Below are positions 19,400 through 27,737 of a stretch of 64,000 nt of DNA, piece by piece. The stretch lies in the NCBI RefSeq assembly GCF_018141445.1, contig NZ_CP058649.1:639001-703000 (forward strand), read 5' to 3'. Source of the stretch: Vallitalea pronyensis. GTDB taxonomy: Bacteria > Bacillota > Clostridia > Lachnospirales > Vallitaleaceae. The notes below the pieces were generated by a model. That model was given only the letters and a program-made list of their open reading frames with translations, did no database searches and was not told the origin of the DNA. Every line of letters starts with the position of its first letter. Within the stretch, counting starts at the first letter, position 1. Both the position numbers and the translations under genes were made by a program.

Positions 19400-20887
19400 G
19401 TGATAGATAGCGGCTTATCAAATGCTAATAAAGAAGCTTTTTATAAAAACTATCCTTTGCCCGAATTTGACCTTAGTCAATATATTTATGCCCAAACAGG
19501 TGAAAACACAAAACAGGTGGTTCATATAACCCGGGATGAGTTAACAAGATTTTATGCTCTATGTGATACGATTTTTAAATACTTTCATAGCCAATGGGAT
19601 AAAGAAGGTTTAGAAACAAGTACCTTACTAAGACAAAAAAATGCCATACTAGGAAAAACCTTGGAGGTTAACTACTTTAAAGATAATATCGAAGATTACT
19701 TAAAAAGAAACAATAAATTATCAGAATGGTATCCCACATGGTATAAGGATATTGTTGACGCCATCTACCAAGAATGCTGGGGGCTTGGCGGTATATCCCA
19801 ATGGAAACATGATGAGGCATATACATATTCTCAATCTGCCAAAATAATTGGTGAACGTATCTATTTTATGGAAGACGGTAAAATGACTTTAAAGCCCCAA
19901 CGCATAAGTGATGCCAGACGAAAACAACTCATCAAAGCCCTCTTGTTAAATGAAAAGCATATACATTATGACGGAAAACATGCTGAAGTAGCCATGCATG
20001 ATGGTACTCGAATTACGATTTATGGTGAAAAACTTGTAAAAGAAAATCTAGAAGTGATTATTTTTAGAAAATATATCATACCCAAACTTTCATTTGAAGA
20101 ACAGGCAAAGCGTCATACCATACCAGAAGAACTGATACCGGTCTTAAAGGATATGGTCAAAGTGGGTTACAATATGTTATTTACAGGTGCCGTTAGAACA
20201 GGTAAAACAACATTTCTTGAAACATGGCAAATGTATGAAGATACGTCACTGGAAGGGGTTATGATTGAAACAGGGGCAGAAATACCTGCACATAAGCTGC
20301 AACCTCATGCACCAATTATGCAGTTGATAGCTGATGATGAACAATTAGGGAGTATCATTAAACCGCTCATGCGTTCCGATGCAGATTATATCATATCTGC
20401 CGAAGCAAGAGATGGACGGGCATTGAATGTATCCATGCGAGCAGCCAATAAAGGTACAAGACGTTGTAAAACAACCTATCATACTACAGAACCTATGGAT
20501 ATCTGCTATGACATTGCAGATGAGATTGTGAAATTCTATGGGGGAGATTTATACAATACCATCTATAAAGTAGCAAAATCATTTCACTATGTCTTTCATT
20601 TCGTCCAGCTTGCGGATAAGAGCAAAAAGCGTTTAAAAGGTATTTATGAAATACGTTTTAAACGTCACGAACATTGTATTAGTATGCACCCTATATGTAA
20701 GTATCTCTATCATGAGGATACTTGGCAGTTTAAGTATGATATAGGTGAGGATAAAATGGAGGTTGGTTTTGAAGAAGACCGAACTGCATTTGAAAACTTT
20801 GAAAGAGGTTTAAAAACATTGGAGAAAAAATTTCCCTATGATGACTATCAAGTTTATAAGCCAAAATATGACGGGTTAAAAAGGTGA
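19400..20887 (+). CDS. TadA/CpaF-like secretion ATPase
   Basis: A 495-residue member of the type II/IV secretion ATPase (VirB11/TadA) family that powers pilus assembly. Walker A is GAVRTGKT (residues 263-270); the Asp/Glu boxes follow at MIETGAEIPAHKLQ and the Walker B/ATPase region at SDADYIISAEARDGRALNVSMRAANKGT. The following His box reads TTYHTTEPMD where most CpaF proteins have a GSLSTVHAN-type sequence, so this is a divergent member. Residues 1-230 form the N-terminal domain. The start is GTG at 19400, directly after the previous stop and behind CAGGGGGTGGG. Only four bases separate it from the TadB gene. Confidence 0.88.
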   Translation: MIDSGLSNANKEAFYKNYPLPEFDLSQYIYAQTGENTKQVVHITRDELTRFYALCDTIFKYFHSQWDKEGLETSTLLRQKNAILGKTLEVNYFKDNIEDYLKRNNKLSEWYPTWYKDIVDAIYQECWGLGGISQWKHDEAYTYSQSAKIIGERIYFMEDGKMTLKPQRISDARRKQLIKALLLNEKHIHYDGKHAEVAMHDGTRITIYGEKLVKENLEVIIFRKYIIPKLSFEEQAKRHTIPEELIPVLKDMVKVGYNMLFTGAVRTGKTTFLETWQMYEDTSLEGVMIETGAEIPAHKLQPHAPIMQLIADDEQLGSIIKPLMRSDADYIISAEARDGRALNVSMRAANKGTRRCKTTYHTTEPMDICYDIADEIVKFYGGDLYNTIYKVAKSFHYVFHFVQLADKSKKRLKGIYEIRFKRHEHCISMHPICKYLYHEDTWQFKYDIGEDKMEVGFEEDRTAFENFERGLKTLEKKFPYDDYQVYKPKYDGLKR

Positions 20888-20891
20888 AGCC

Positions 20892-21833
20892 ATGATTGAA
20901 ACAGTAACCACGCTTATAACAATCTTACTTTATTGCTTAGCAGTATATGGTATATGGCTAATTTTTTCACGGGATATCTTATACATGTTGAAAGTCATGC
21001 GACCTCGTAAGACTTTTAGAAAAAAGAAAAGAACATCCTCAAGTGTATATAAACATATAAAAAGATTACTACAAGTTGTCTATGGTGACATCGATGACAA
21101 AAAAGTATCCACTTTCTTTGTTCTAAGTATCTTGTTATTTATGATTACTTTCTTAGTTGTATATCAGAGAACGACGGTAACCCGAAGTTTAGGTTTTGCA
21201 TCCATATTTGGTTTTCTGCCTTACTTTTATCTAAGAATGCAGCTTAAGCAAATCCGTGTCGACGGTAGCTACGAAGCCGACATATTGATTAATGAATTCC
21301 TCAATCAATACAAGCTCAATAACCATAATGTCTATGATACCATTGATGCAACCATTCATAAGATAAAAGAAGCACCCATGATGAAGCGTCAGCTTTTTCT
21401 CTTGTCACTAAAACTAAAAGAATACCGTAAAACAGAAGAGTTAGAAGACATAATAGATGATTTTATCTATGCCATAGACACGGAATGGATTGTGCTATTA
21501 GCCAACAATATGCTAATCAGTATTGAAGACCACGTGGACATTACATCAGGACTTGAGGATATACAAGCTGAGATAAAACAAGCCATAGCGGATAAAGAGA
21601 GAGAAAAAAGGATTAACTTAGAGAGCATTACCATTGTAAAATATTTGACACCAGGGCTCTATATCCTTTCCATTATATTAGCTAAGAAAGTTTTTAATAT
21701 TTCATTTAAAGAATTTATGCATTATCAATTAAACACGCCTACAGGATTTGACTACTTTATGGTCATTGTGTTATTAACGATATTTAATCACAGTATTCTC
21801 GTATATCTTAAGAAGCAAAAATTCGATATTTAA
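20892..21833 (+). CDS. TadB-like inner membrane platform protein
   Basis: A 313-residue membrane protein with a segment at about 5-27, a pair at about 75-115 and two more near 253-272 and 287-305, leaving a cytoplasmic helical domain of about 130 residues between them. This is the topology of TadB/T2SSF platform proteins, which connect the ATPase to the pilus. Sequence motifs are weak, so the assignment rests mainly on topology and position after the TadA ATPase and before a TadC-like gene. Confidence 0.72.
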   Translation: MIETVTTLITILLYCLAVYGIWLIFSRDILYMLKVMRPRKTFRKKKRTSSSVYKHIKRLLQVVYGDIDDKKVSTFFVLSILLFMITFLVVYQRTTVTRSLGFASIFGFLPYFYLRMQLKQIRVDGSYEADILINEFLNQYKLNNHNVYDTIDATIHKIKEAPMMKRQLFLLSLKLKEYRKTEELEDIIDDFIYAIDTEWIVLLANNMLISIEDHVDITSGLEDIQAEIKQAIADKEREKRINLESITIVKYLTPGLYILSIILAKKVFNISFKEFMHYQLNTPTGFDYFMVIVLLTIFNHSILVYLKKQKFDI

Positions 21834-21856
21834 AAAGAAAAGCCAGGTGTATATTC

Positions 21857-22723
21857 ATGAAAACCAATCTAATCATCTTGTTTTATCTACTGATTATGAT
21901 TTTACTTACAAGCGCTTATCAATTATTCAGCAGTATTGGCAGAGGGCGTCATAAGCAATATGCGTTTCGTTACACGACTATGAAGCGAAAAAAAGATACT
22001 TCTCATTATGAAATCATGCATAAGTATTTTTTTGACGCCGGTTGGCAGATTAATATGCAACAATACAACCGAATACGTTATATCCTCTTTGCAGCATTAA
22101 CACTCATCATAGGTTATACCTTTTATGAAAGTTCCAGGTTGCGGGTTATGGTTGCCTTATTGCTATCTATTTATTGGATATCAATGCCTGTATTGAAGTG
22201 GGGTAACAAGGATAGTCCCCTTGTCATGTTTTTAAAGTTTTTGCAAAAGATCTACAACAAGAAAAAAGATGTGGAAATCTATCGGATACTGATACAACTG
22301 AAAAACATTGCTGTAACCCAGCAAGAAAAACCCTATAGTGCAGACTATGTCATTAACCAGCTCATTAAATTTGCTGATACCACAAAAAATGGATTCATAC
22401 AATTTTTAATGTACTATAATACAGGAAGAGAAGAAGAGGCTTATGAAGGATTTTTAAGGCATATTCCTACTAAAATGGGAAGTGAAGTAGCTGCTATTCT
22501 ATTAAAGTTGGATAAGCTTCAACCCATGGAAATGGTTGAGCAGATTAACATGGTAAAAGAACGTATCCGCGAGAATCATATTACACAAAAACATAAGAAG
22601 CAAAATCAAATATCAGATTTAATTTATTTGCCAATAATTGCACCAGTTTTCATTCTGTTTTTAAACTTCATTATGATTTGTGTTTGGATACCACAGATTG
22701 AGAGTATTAATCAAATATTTTAA
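21857..22723 (+). CDS. TadC-like membrane platform protein
   Basis: A 288-residue membrane protein: one segment at residues about 4-22, a pair at about 72-115 and a C-terminal segment at about 258-280 with the pattern DLIYLPIIAPVFILFLNFIMICVW. The cytoplasmic domain between them is helical. It pairs with the TadB-like protein as the second platform subunit. The ATG at 21857 follows AAAAGCCAGGTG. Assignment is from topology and operon position. Confidence 0.7.
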   Translation: MKTNLIILFYLLIMILLTSAYQLFSSIGRGRHKQYAFRYTTMKRKKDTSHYEIMHKYFFDAGWQINMQQYNRIRYILFAALTLIIGYTFYESSRLRVMVALLLSIYWISMPVLKWGNKDSPLVMFLKFLQKIYNKKKDVEIYRILIQLKNIAVTQQEKPYSADYVINQLIKFADTTKNGFIQFLMYYNTGREEEAYEGFLRHIPTKMGSEVAAILLKLDKLQPMEMVEQINMVKERIRENHITQKHKKQNQISDLIYLPIIAPVFILFLNFIMICVWIPQIESINQIF

Positions 22724-22764
22724 CAAATATACAAATTAAAAACTATTTAAAAGGAGTTGTAATC

Positions 22765-22947
22765 ATGAAAGATTTTTTGATTTTAGTAGCTAAAATAGCA
22801 CTAGGACTGTTAATTGGGTTTTCAATTATTTTTGGAGGTGCTAGCTCTTTAAGAGGAAAGGCTGACAACTACGGTACTGGTATGACAAATGCATTGGATA
22901 CTATCAATTTTGAATCAACAAACTTAACGACGACAACTAGTCCTTAG
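22765..22947 (+). CDS. Small pilin-like membrane protein (60 aa)
   Basis: A 60-residue protein with excellent ribosome site AAAAGGAGTTG. It starts MKDFLILVAKIALGLLIGFSIIFGG, a hydrophobic helix right after the start, then a polar tail rich in Thr/Ser/Asn. Size and position (directly after TadC) are those of the Flp major pilin. It lacks the usual leader with a G/xxxxE-Y prepilin cleavage site, so either it is a pilin made without a leader or a small accessory membrane peptide. Shares its first residues with the next two products (MKDF). Confidence 0.72.
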   Translation: MKDFLILVAKIALGLLIGFSIIFGGASSLRGKADNYGTGMTNALDTINFESTNLTTTTSP

Positions 22948-22974
22948 TATTAATTTAGAAAGTGTGATGATACA

Positions 22975-23121
22975 ATGAAAGATTTTTTAATATTATGTGC
23001 TAAAATAGCACTGGGCCTTTTTATTGTAAGCATGCTCATTCTTGGTACTACGAATGATACTTTATACTCCAAGACAAAGAATATTATGCAACAAAGCTTA
23101 GAGTATCAAAAGAATTATTAA
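22975..23121 (+). CDS. Second small pilin-like membrane protein (48 aa)
   Basis: A 48-residue frame easily missed because of its size. It begins MKDFLILCAKIALGLFIVSM, 14 of its first 16 residues identical to the 60-residue protein just upstream, followed by a short polar tail ending QSLEYQKNY. The ATG at 22975 lies 27 bases after the previous stop, behind GAAAGTGTGATGAT. The strong N-terminal conservation with divergent tails marks it as a real tandem paralog, probably a minor pilin. Confidence 0.75.
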   Translation: MKDFLILCAKIALGLFIVSMLILGTTNDTLYSKTKNIMQQSLEYQKNY

Positions 23122-23238
23122 ATATACCATTGAACCAAATAGTAATAAAGTGAACTAAACGTATAATGACATTAGACATACAAGTCTTTATTACTTATAT
23201 GTGTTCTTTGAGAAAAGAATTAAAAGGATATGGTGTTC

Positions 23239-23655
23239 ATGAAGGACTTTATTGTGCTAATGGCAGTGCTTATTTTGTTATTACCCTTTCCCCTACAATA
23301 CGCATTAGAACAATACAACCATCACCAAAAAGCAGAAATCCAATCCTATGTCTATTCTGCAAAAGAAAAAGCTAGGCAGGAAGGTTATTTTACTACCGCT
23401 ATTAAAAAGGAATTAGTGGATAAGATTATTGCTAATTTTCATATTAATGAAAGTGAAATCCTCATTACAACAGATAACACAAGAAAATACAGAACCAACC
23501 AGTTCAATGAAGCAGAGCTTATATACTATCGCATTGAAGTGCCTATCAAAGGTATTATAGCTGCTCCAGCTATATGGGGTATAAAAGATGCGGATAATAA
23601 AGCAACCTATATTATTGAAGGCCATGCAACAAGTGAGGCGATTCCCTTACCATGA
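23239..23655 (+). CDS. TadE-like pseudopilin
   Basis: 138 residues from the ATG at 23239: MKDFIVLMAVLILLLPFPLQYALEQYNHH, one N-terminal membrane helix and an extracellular domain of about 110 residues, typical of TadE/TadF minor pseudopilins. The earlier ATG at 23230 is less likely because AAAAGGA ends only two bases before it; with the inner start the MKDF opening is shared with the two small pilin-like proteins. The last four bases overlap the next gene (ATGA-type overlap), so the two are coupled. Confidence 0.72.
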   Translation: MKDFIVLMAVLILLLPFPLQYALEQYNHHQKAEIQSYVYSAKEKARQEGYFTTAIKKELVDKIIANFHINESEILITTDNTRKYRTNQFNEAELIYYRIEVPIKGIIAAPAIWGIKDADNKATYIIEGHATSEAIPLP

Positions 23656-24143
23656 AACCCTTTCTATTTACGTTAGGTATGTTACTGCTTTATGTGGTTT
23701 TCTTAACCTATCAGAGTGATCATAATCTATATGTAAGGCAGCTAGAACAATTGAAACAAGTAGCAGATGAATGTTCATCGTCAGCAGGGATGTATTACGA
23801 TGAAGCACTTTTTTCAGAAGGGAAAACCATTTATAATCAGATAGAATGTGAAAAAGTCATTGACTATATCATCAAGGCTAATCTTCGTTTGGATAATAAT
23901 TTTGTCCCCATTTCGGACAGTTACTGGACGGATAAAGTCACCTATCGTGTTACTTATCTGGATCACAGTAACACGTCCTTTCCCTATAACTATATCGATC
24001 CAAATGGTAGATTTACCAAGACCGTAGCAGAGCCAACCATCATCGTTATTATTGATGCAGGTAAGCCGCCCTACCGCTTAACATTTCTGAAGCCAAAGCA
24101 TGCCATACGAACATCAGCCTATGAATATTGGCATAGCTATTAA
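23652..24143 (+). CDS. TadE/TadG-like minor pseudopilin
   Basis: 163 residues with an N-terminal membrane helix (MKPFLFTLGMLLLYVVFLTYQS) followed by a helix with Gln/Glu/Lys and an extracellular domain of about 120 residues with two Cys (C41 and C66 region) that could form a disulfide. It overlaps the previous gene by four bases and is the last gene of the pilus-like operon. No family was recognised with certainty; a minor pilin is the best guess from topology and place. Confidence 0.65.
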   Translation: MKPFLFTLGMLLLYVVFLTYQSDHNLYVRQLEQLKQVADECSSSAGMYYDEALFSEGKTIYNQIECEKVIDYIIKANLRLDNNFVPISDSYWTDKVTYRVTYLDHSNTSFPYNYIDPNGRFTKTVAEPTIIVIIDAGKPPYRLTFLKPKHAIRTSAYEYWHSY

Positions 24144-24279
24144 ATGGGTTACCAAGTGGTGTATAAAAATAATACAATATTCTTATAGTTGTATTATGCA
24201 TATTGCATAAAATTAGACAATAGTAGAAAATTCCATTAAACTTTGATAAAATATATACAAAGTATAAGCCTATACAAAT

Positions 24280-24320
24280 AAGCATGTAACGACTGCGATA
24301 AGCAGATGGTGTCATGCTTT
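24280..24320 (+). terminator. Candidate terminator of the pilus-like operon
   Basis: Arms AAGCATG (24280-24286) and CATGCTT (24313-24319) with an inner CTGC/GCAG stem and a GATAA loop, followed by TTTTG. It lies about 140 bases after the last stop codon, with a short T run, so the call is moderate. Confidence 0.45.
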
Positions 24321-24382
24321 TGTAAATTTAGCTAGTAGATGACAAGTTAAAATACAGTTAATTATTGTTAAAAAAATAACTG

Positions 24383-24432
24383 TGCATACAATGTACTTTC
24401 TATTGACATACTGTATGCATTAATGTTACACT
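24383..24432 (+). promoter_or_regulatory. por promoter with inverted repeat
   Basis: TTGACA (24403-24408), 18-base spacer, TACACT (24427-24432). Eight-base inverted arms TGCATACA (24383-24390) and TGTATGCA (24412-24419) straddle the -35 box and could be an operator. Confidence 0.5.
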
Positions 24433-24491
24433 AACAATGTTGAAATTTGTTAAAAAAAAATTTAAATATACATGAAGGAGGGAACTTGTCA

Positions 24492-25070
24492 ATGGGTAAC
24501 ATGTTAGAAATTCGTTGGCATGGTCGCGGCGGACAAGGTGCTAAGACTGCATCATTATTGTTAGCTGAGGCTGCGTTCGACACAGGAAAATTCATCCAAG
24601 GTTTCCCAGAGTACGGTCCAGAGCGTATGGGAGCCCCTATCACTGCATACAACCGTATTAGTGATGAAAGATGTCCAATTCATTCAAACATCTATGAGCC
24701 TGATTTTGTAGTTGTAGTTGATGAGACTTTAATCGACGTTGTTGATGTAACAGCAGGATTAAAAGAAACTGGTGGTATTATTATTAATACATCTAAGGCA
24801 CCAGAAGAAGTAATGCACAAATTAAAAGGTTACAAAGGTGGCGTGTATACAATAGACGCAAGAGAAATTTCTATGGCAACACTTGGAAGATATTTCCCAA
24901 ATACACCTATGCTTGCAGCAGTTGTTAAAGTAGCTAATATTATGGATGAAGAGACATTAATTACATCAATGGAGAAATCATTCCATCATAAATTTGCTAA
25001 CAAACCACATGTTATTGCTCCTAATATGGAAGCATTAAAGAAATCACTTACGGAGGTGAAAGGTGCATGA
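24492..25070 (+). CDS. 2-oxoacid:ferredoxin oxidoreductase gamma subunit (PorG type)
   Basis: 192 residues from the ATG at 24492, chosen because GAAGGAGGG lies 10 bases before it; the frame is open further upstream but without a ribosome site. The motif LEIRWHGRGGQGAKTASLLLAEAA and FPEYGPERMGAPI are typical of the gamma (PorC/PorG) domain of the four-subunit pyruvate/2-ketoisovalerate:ferredoxin oxidoreductases. With the three next genes it forms an enzyme that splits a 2-oxoacid with CoA to an acyl-CoA, CO2 and reduced ferredoxin. Its last codons overlap the delta subunit gene by four bases. Confidence 0.93.
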   Translation: MGNMLEIRWHGRGGQGAKTASLLLAEAAFDTGKFIQGFPEYGPERMGAPITAYNRISDERCPIHSNIYEPDFVVVVDETLIDVVDVTAGLKETGGIIINTSKAPEEVMHKLKGYKGGVYTIDAREISMATLGRYFPNTPMLAAVVKVANIMDEETLITSMEKSFHHKFANKPHVIAPNMEALKKSLTEVKGA

Positions 25071-25378
25071 GTAAAAAATTCGATCATGATATAATACCAG
25101 CTTATACGCCTTGGCAAGAAACAACTCCAGGTGGTGTTGTAACAGAGTCTGGTAACGCACATTATTTTAAAACTGGTGACTGGAGAGCGATGAAGCCTGT
25201 ATGGAAAACGGATCAATGTAAGCAATGTTTATTATGTTTCCCAGTATGTCCAGATAGTTCCATTATAGTAGAAAATAAAAAAATGACTGGAATAGATTAC
25301 GATCACTGTAAAGGTTGTGGCGTTTGTGTAAAAGCGTGTCCTTTCGGTGCATTTGATTTTGTACCAGAAGGCGAATAA
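25067..25378 (+). CDS. 2-oxoacid:ferredoxin oxidoreductase delta subunit (ferredoxin type)
   Basis: 103 residues carrying two 4Fe-4S motifs: CKQCLLCFPVCPDSS and CKGCGVCVKACPFGA. In the enzyme it passes electrons from the TPP site to external ferredoxin. A long N-terminal arm (residues 1-45) precedes the clusters, as usual for PorD. It overlaps the gamma gene by four bases and lies 21 bases before alpha. Confidence 0.94.
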   Translation: MSKKFDHDIIPAYTPWQETTPGGVVTESGNAHYFKTGDWRAMKPVWKTDQCKQCLLCFPVCPDSSIIVENKKMTGIDYDHCKGCGVCVKACPFGAFDFVPEGE

Positions 25379-25399
25379 TCGATAGGAGGGAAATGAAGA

Positions 25400-26584
25400 A
25401 TGGCAATTCGTGAAAAATTATCAGGTAACGAGGCTGTAGCCGTTGCTATGAGACAAATAAATCCTGATGTAGTAGCTGCATTCCCAATTACGCCATCAAC
25501 AGAAGTGCCTCAGTACTTCTCAGCGTTTGTTGCAAACGGTCAAGTTGATACAGAGTTCGTACCTGTTGAATCTGAGCATTCAGCCATGTCAGCATGTATT
25601 GGTGCTGGAACAGCTGGAGCTAGAACAATGACAGCAACATCCGCTAATGGTTTAGCATTAATGTGGGAGATGCTATACATAGCTGCATCTTGTAAAATGC
25701 CAATGGTATTATCCGTTGTCAACCGTGCATTATCAGGACCAATTAACATCCACAATGATCACTCTGACTCTATGGGTGCCAGAGATTCAGGTTGGATTCA
25801 ATTATATGGCGAAAATAACCAAGAAGCTTATGATAACTGTATCATGGCCGTTAAGATTGGTGAACATGCAGATGTTCAATTACCTGTTATGAACTGTTAT
25901 GATGGCTTTATTACATCTCACGCTGTTGAGAACATTGAACTTATTGAAGATGATAAAGTAAAAGCTTTTGTTGGTACTTACCAAGCGAATAACTTCTTAT
26001 TAAATAGTGATGAGCAAATCGCTGTTGGACCACTTGCTATTACAACACACTACTTCGAGCACAAGCGTCAGCAAGCAGAGAGTATGAGAAATGCTAAGGC
26101 TGTTATCTTAGATGTAGCAAAAGAATTTGAAGCCATGACAGGTCGTTCATATGGTCTTTTTGAATCTTATAAAATGGAAGATGCAGAGCGAGCAATTATT
26201 GTCATTGGTTCAACTGCTGGTACATCCAAATTCGTTGTAGATGCTCTTAGAGCAAAAGGTGAAAAAGTAGGTTTAATTAAACTTAGAGTATTCCGTCCAT
26301 TCCCAGCAGAAGAATTAGCAGAAGCTCTTGCAAATGTAAAAGCTGTTGCAGTTCTTGATAAGTGTGATGGATTTAACGCAAAAGGTGCTCCATTATTCAC
26401 TGAGACACTTAGTGCATTATATTTAGCGGATGCAAAACCTTTAACAGTTAACTATGTGTATGGTTTAGGCGGACGTGACGTAAGAACAGACAATATTGAA
26501 CAAGTATACGCGGACTTAGCGGAAATCGTAGCAGCTGGTAAAGTAGACGGACCTTACCGTTACTTAGGCGTAGTTGAAGCTTAG
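25400..26584 (+). CDS. 2-oxoacid:ferredoxin oxidoreductase alpha subunit (PorA type)
   Basis: 394 residues. The N-terminal pyrimidine-binding domain is visible in GNEAVAVAMRQINPDVVAAFPITPSTEVPQ and VESEHSAMSACIGAGTAGARTMTATSANGLALM; the transketolase C-terminal type domain follows from about residue 265 (AIIVIGSTAGTSKFVVDAL ... LRVFRPFPAEELAEAL). Ribosome site ATAGGAGGG is strong. Codon use is optimised and T/A-ending, suggesting high expression. Whether pyruvate or a branched 2-oxoacid is the substrate cannot be decided by eye. Confidence 0.94.
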   Translation: MAIREKLSGNEAVAVAMRQINPDVVAAFPITPSTEVPQYFSAFVANGQVDTEFVPVESEHSAMSACIGAGTAGARTMTATSANGLALMWEMLYIAASCKMPMVLSVVNRALSGPINIHNDHSDSMGARDSGWIQLYGENNQEAYDNCIMAVKIGEHADVQLPVMNCYDGFITSHAVENIELIEDDKVKAFVGTYQANNFLLNSDEQIAVGPLAITTHYFEHKRQQAESMRNAKAVILDVAKEFEAMTGRSYGLFESYKMEDAERAIIVIGSTAGTSKFVVDALRAKGEKVGLIKLRVFRPFPAEELAEALANVKAVAVLDKCDGFNAKGAPLFTETLSALYLADAKPLTVNYVYGLGGRDVRTDNIEQVYADLAEIVAAGKVDGPYRYLGVVEA

Positions 26585-26607
26585 AATAATTGGAGGTGAA
26601 ATAGAAG

Positions 26608-27540
26608 ATGGCATATAATTTAAAAGAATCAACAACAAAACCAGAGAGATTAACTGGTGGACATAGAATGTGTGCTGGTTGTGGTGCGCCTGTAGTCGTA
26701 CGTACAATCCTTAGAGCACTAAAAGAAGAAGATCACGCAGTCATTGGTGCTGCAACAGGATGTTTAGAGGTTTCAACATTCTTATATCCTTATACAGCAT
26801 GGAAAGATTCTTTCATTCATTCAGCTTTTGAAAATGCTGGTGCAACAGTTTCTGGTGCAGAGGCTGCTTACACAGCAATGAAAAGAACAGGTAAGATTGA
26901 TGATACGTATAAGTTCATCGCTTTCGGTGGAGACGGTGGTACTTATGACATCGGACTTCAATCCCTTTCAGGAGCAATGGAGAGAGGTCATGACATGGTT
27001 TATGTATGTTATGATAACGGCGCTTACATGAATACGGGTATTCAAAGATCATCAGCAACACCTAAGTATGCTGATACAACAACTTCACCAGCAGGTTCAG
27101 TGGTACCTGGTAAGCAACAATTTAGAAAAGACTTAACAACGGTTATGGTTGCACACGGTATTCCATACGTTGCTCAAACTGCTCCAATGAAAAACTTCAA
27201 GGACTTATATGAGAAAGCTGAAAAAGCAATCTATACACCAGGTCCAGCGTTTCTTAATGTATTAGCGCCATGTCCACGTGGATGGCGTTACGAGACAGAT
27301 CGTTTAATGGAGTTATGTGAGATTGCTGTTGATACTTGTTTCTGGCCAATGTTTGAAGTGGTTAATGGTGAATACACATTATCTTACAAGCCAAAAAACA
27401 AGCGTCCAATCAGTGATTGGTTAGAAGCCCAAGGAAGATTCAAGCATGTTGCTAAGAATCCTGAAGTCGTAGCTGAAATTCAAGCAGAGATCGACGCACG
27501 TTGGGAAAGATTATTAAAGCTTTGTGGTGAAGAAGCTTAA
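26608..27540 (+). CDS. 2-oxoacid:ferredoxin oxidoreductase beta subunit (PorB type)
   Basis: 310 residues, the TPP-binding subunit. HRMCAGCGAPVVVRTIL provides the first two Cys of the proximal 4Fe-4S cluster, GAATGCLEVSTFLYP the next, and FGGDGGTYDIGLQSLSGAMERGHDMVYVCYDNGAYMNTG is the TPP/Mg motif (GDGG..N). APCPRGWRYE near residue 220 holds a further Cys. It is the last gene of the four-gene operon in gamma-delta-alpha-beta order and is followed by a terminator hairpin. Confidence 0.95.
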   Translation: MAYNLKESTTKPERLTGGHRMCAGCGAPVVVRTILRALKEEDHAVIGAATGCLEVSTFLYPYTAWKDSFIHSAFENAGATVSGAEAAYTAMKRTGKIDDTYKFIAFGGDGGTYDIGLQSLSGAMERGHDMVYVCYDNGAYMNTGIQRSSATPKYADTTTSPAGSVVPGKQQFRKDLTTVMVAHGIPYVAQTAPMKNFKDLYEKAEKAIYTPGPAFLNVLAPCPRGWRYETDRLMELCEIAVDTCFWPMFEVVNGEYTLSYKPKNKRPISDWLEAQGRFKHVAKNPEVVAEIQAEIDARWERLLKLCGEEA

Positions 27541-27550
27541 GATATATTGT

Positions 27551-27588
27551 AAAAACATCCAATGACCTTATGGCTATTGGGTGTTTTT
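27551..27588 (+). terminator. Terminator of the por operon
   Basis: Stem AAAAACATCCAAT (27551-27563) with ATTGGGTGTTTTT (27576-27588), followed by T-rich sequence, 10 bases after the beta subunit stop. Confidence 0.8.
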
Positions 27589-27667
27589 TATATACCAAAC
27601 ATCCATCGGTTATGTACATAAAAAATTATATTTCATTTCTAACGATGGTTCTTTTAGCAAATAATGG

Positions 27668-27695
27668 TTGACTTAATCTGTGTAAAGGATACAAT
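27668..27695 (+). promoter_or_regulatory. Promoter for the rhomboid gene
   Basis: TTGACT (27668-27673), 16-base spacer, TACAAT (27690-27695), about 40 bases before the start codon. Confidence 0.55.
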
Positions 27696-27737
27696 AATAT
27701 TAACGTTGGGAAAATCTATAACAAACAGGGTGGGTCT

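Larger units (their letters stand above)
24144..24491. other. Intergenic region between pilus-like and por operons
   Basis: 348 bases. Contains a weak stem at 24169-24197, a better hairpin at 24280-24320, and the por promoter with an inverted repeat at 24383-24432. No coding frame was found. Confidence 0.6.

Noticed and set aside
23166-23375. 69-codon frame overlapping the TadE-like gene
   Set aside because: Out-of-frame overlap; the MKDF frame at 23239 has membrane helix and ribosome site.
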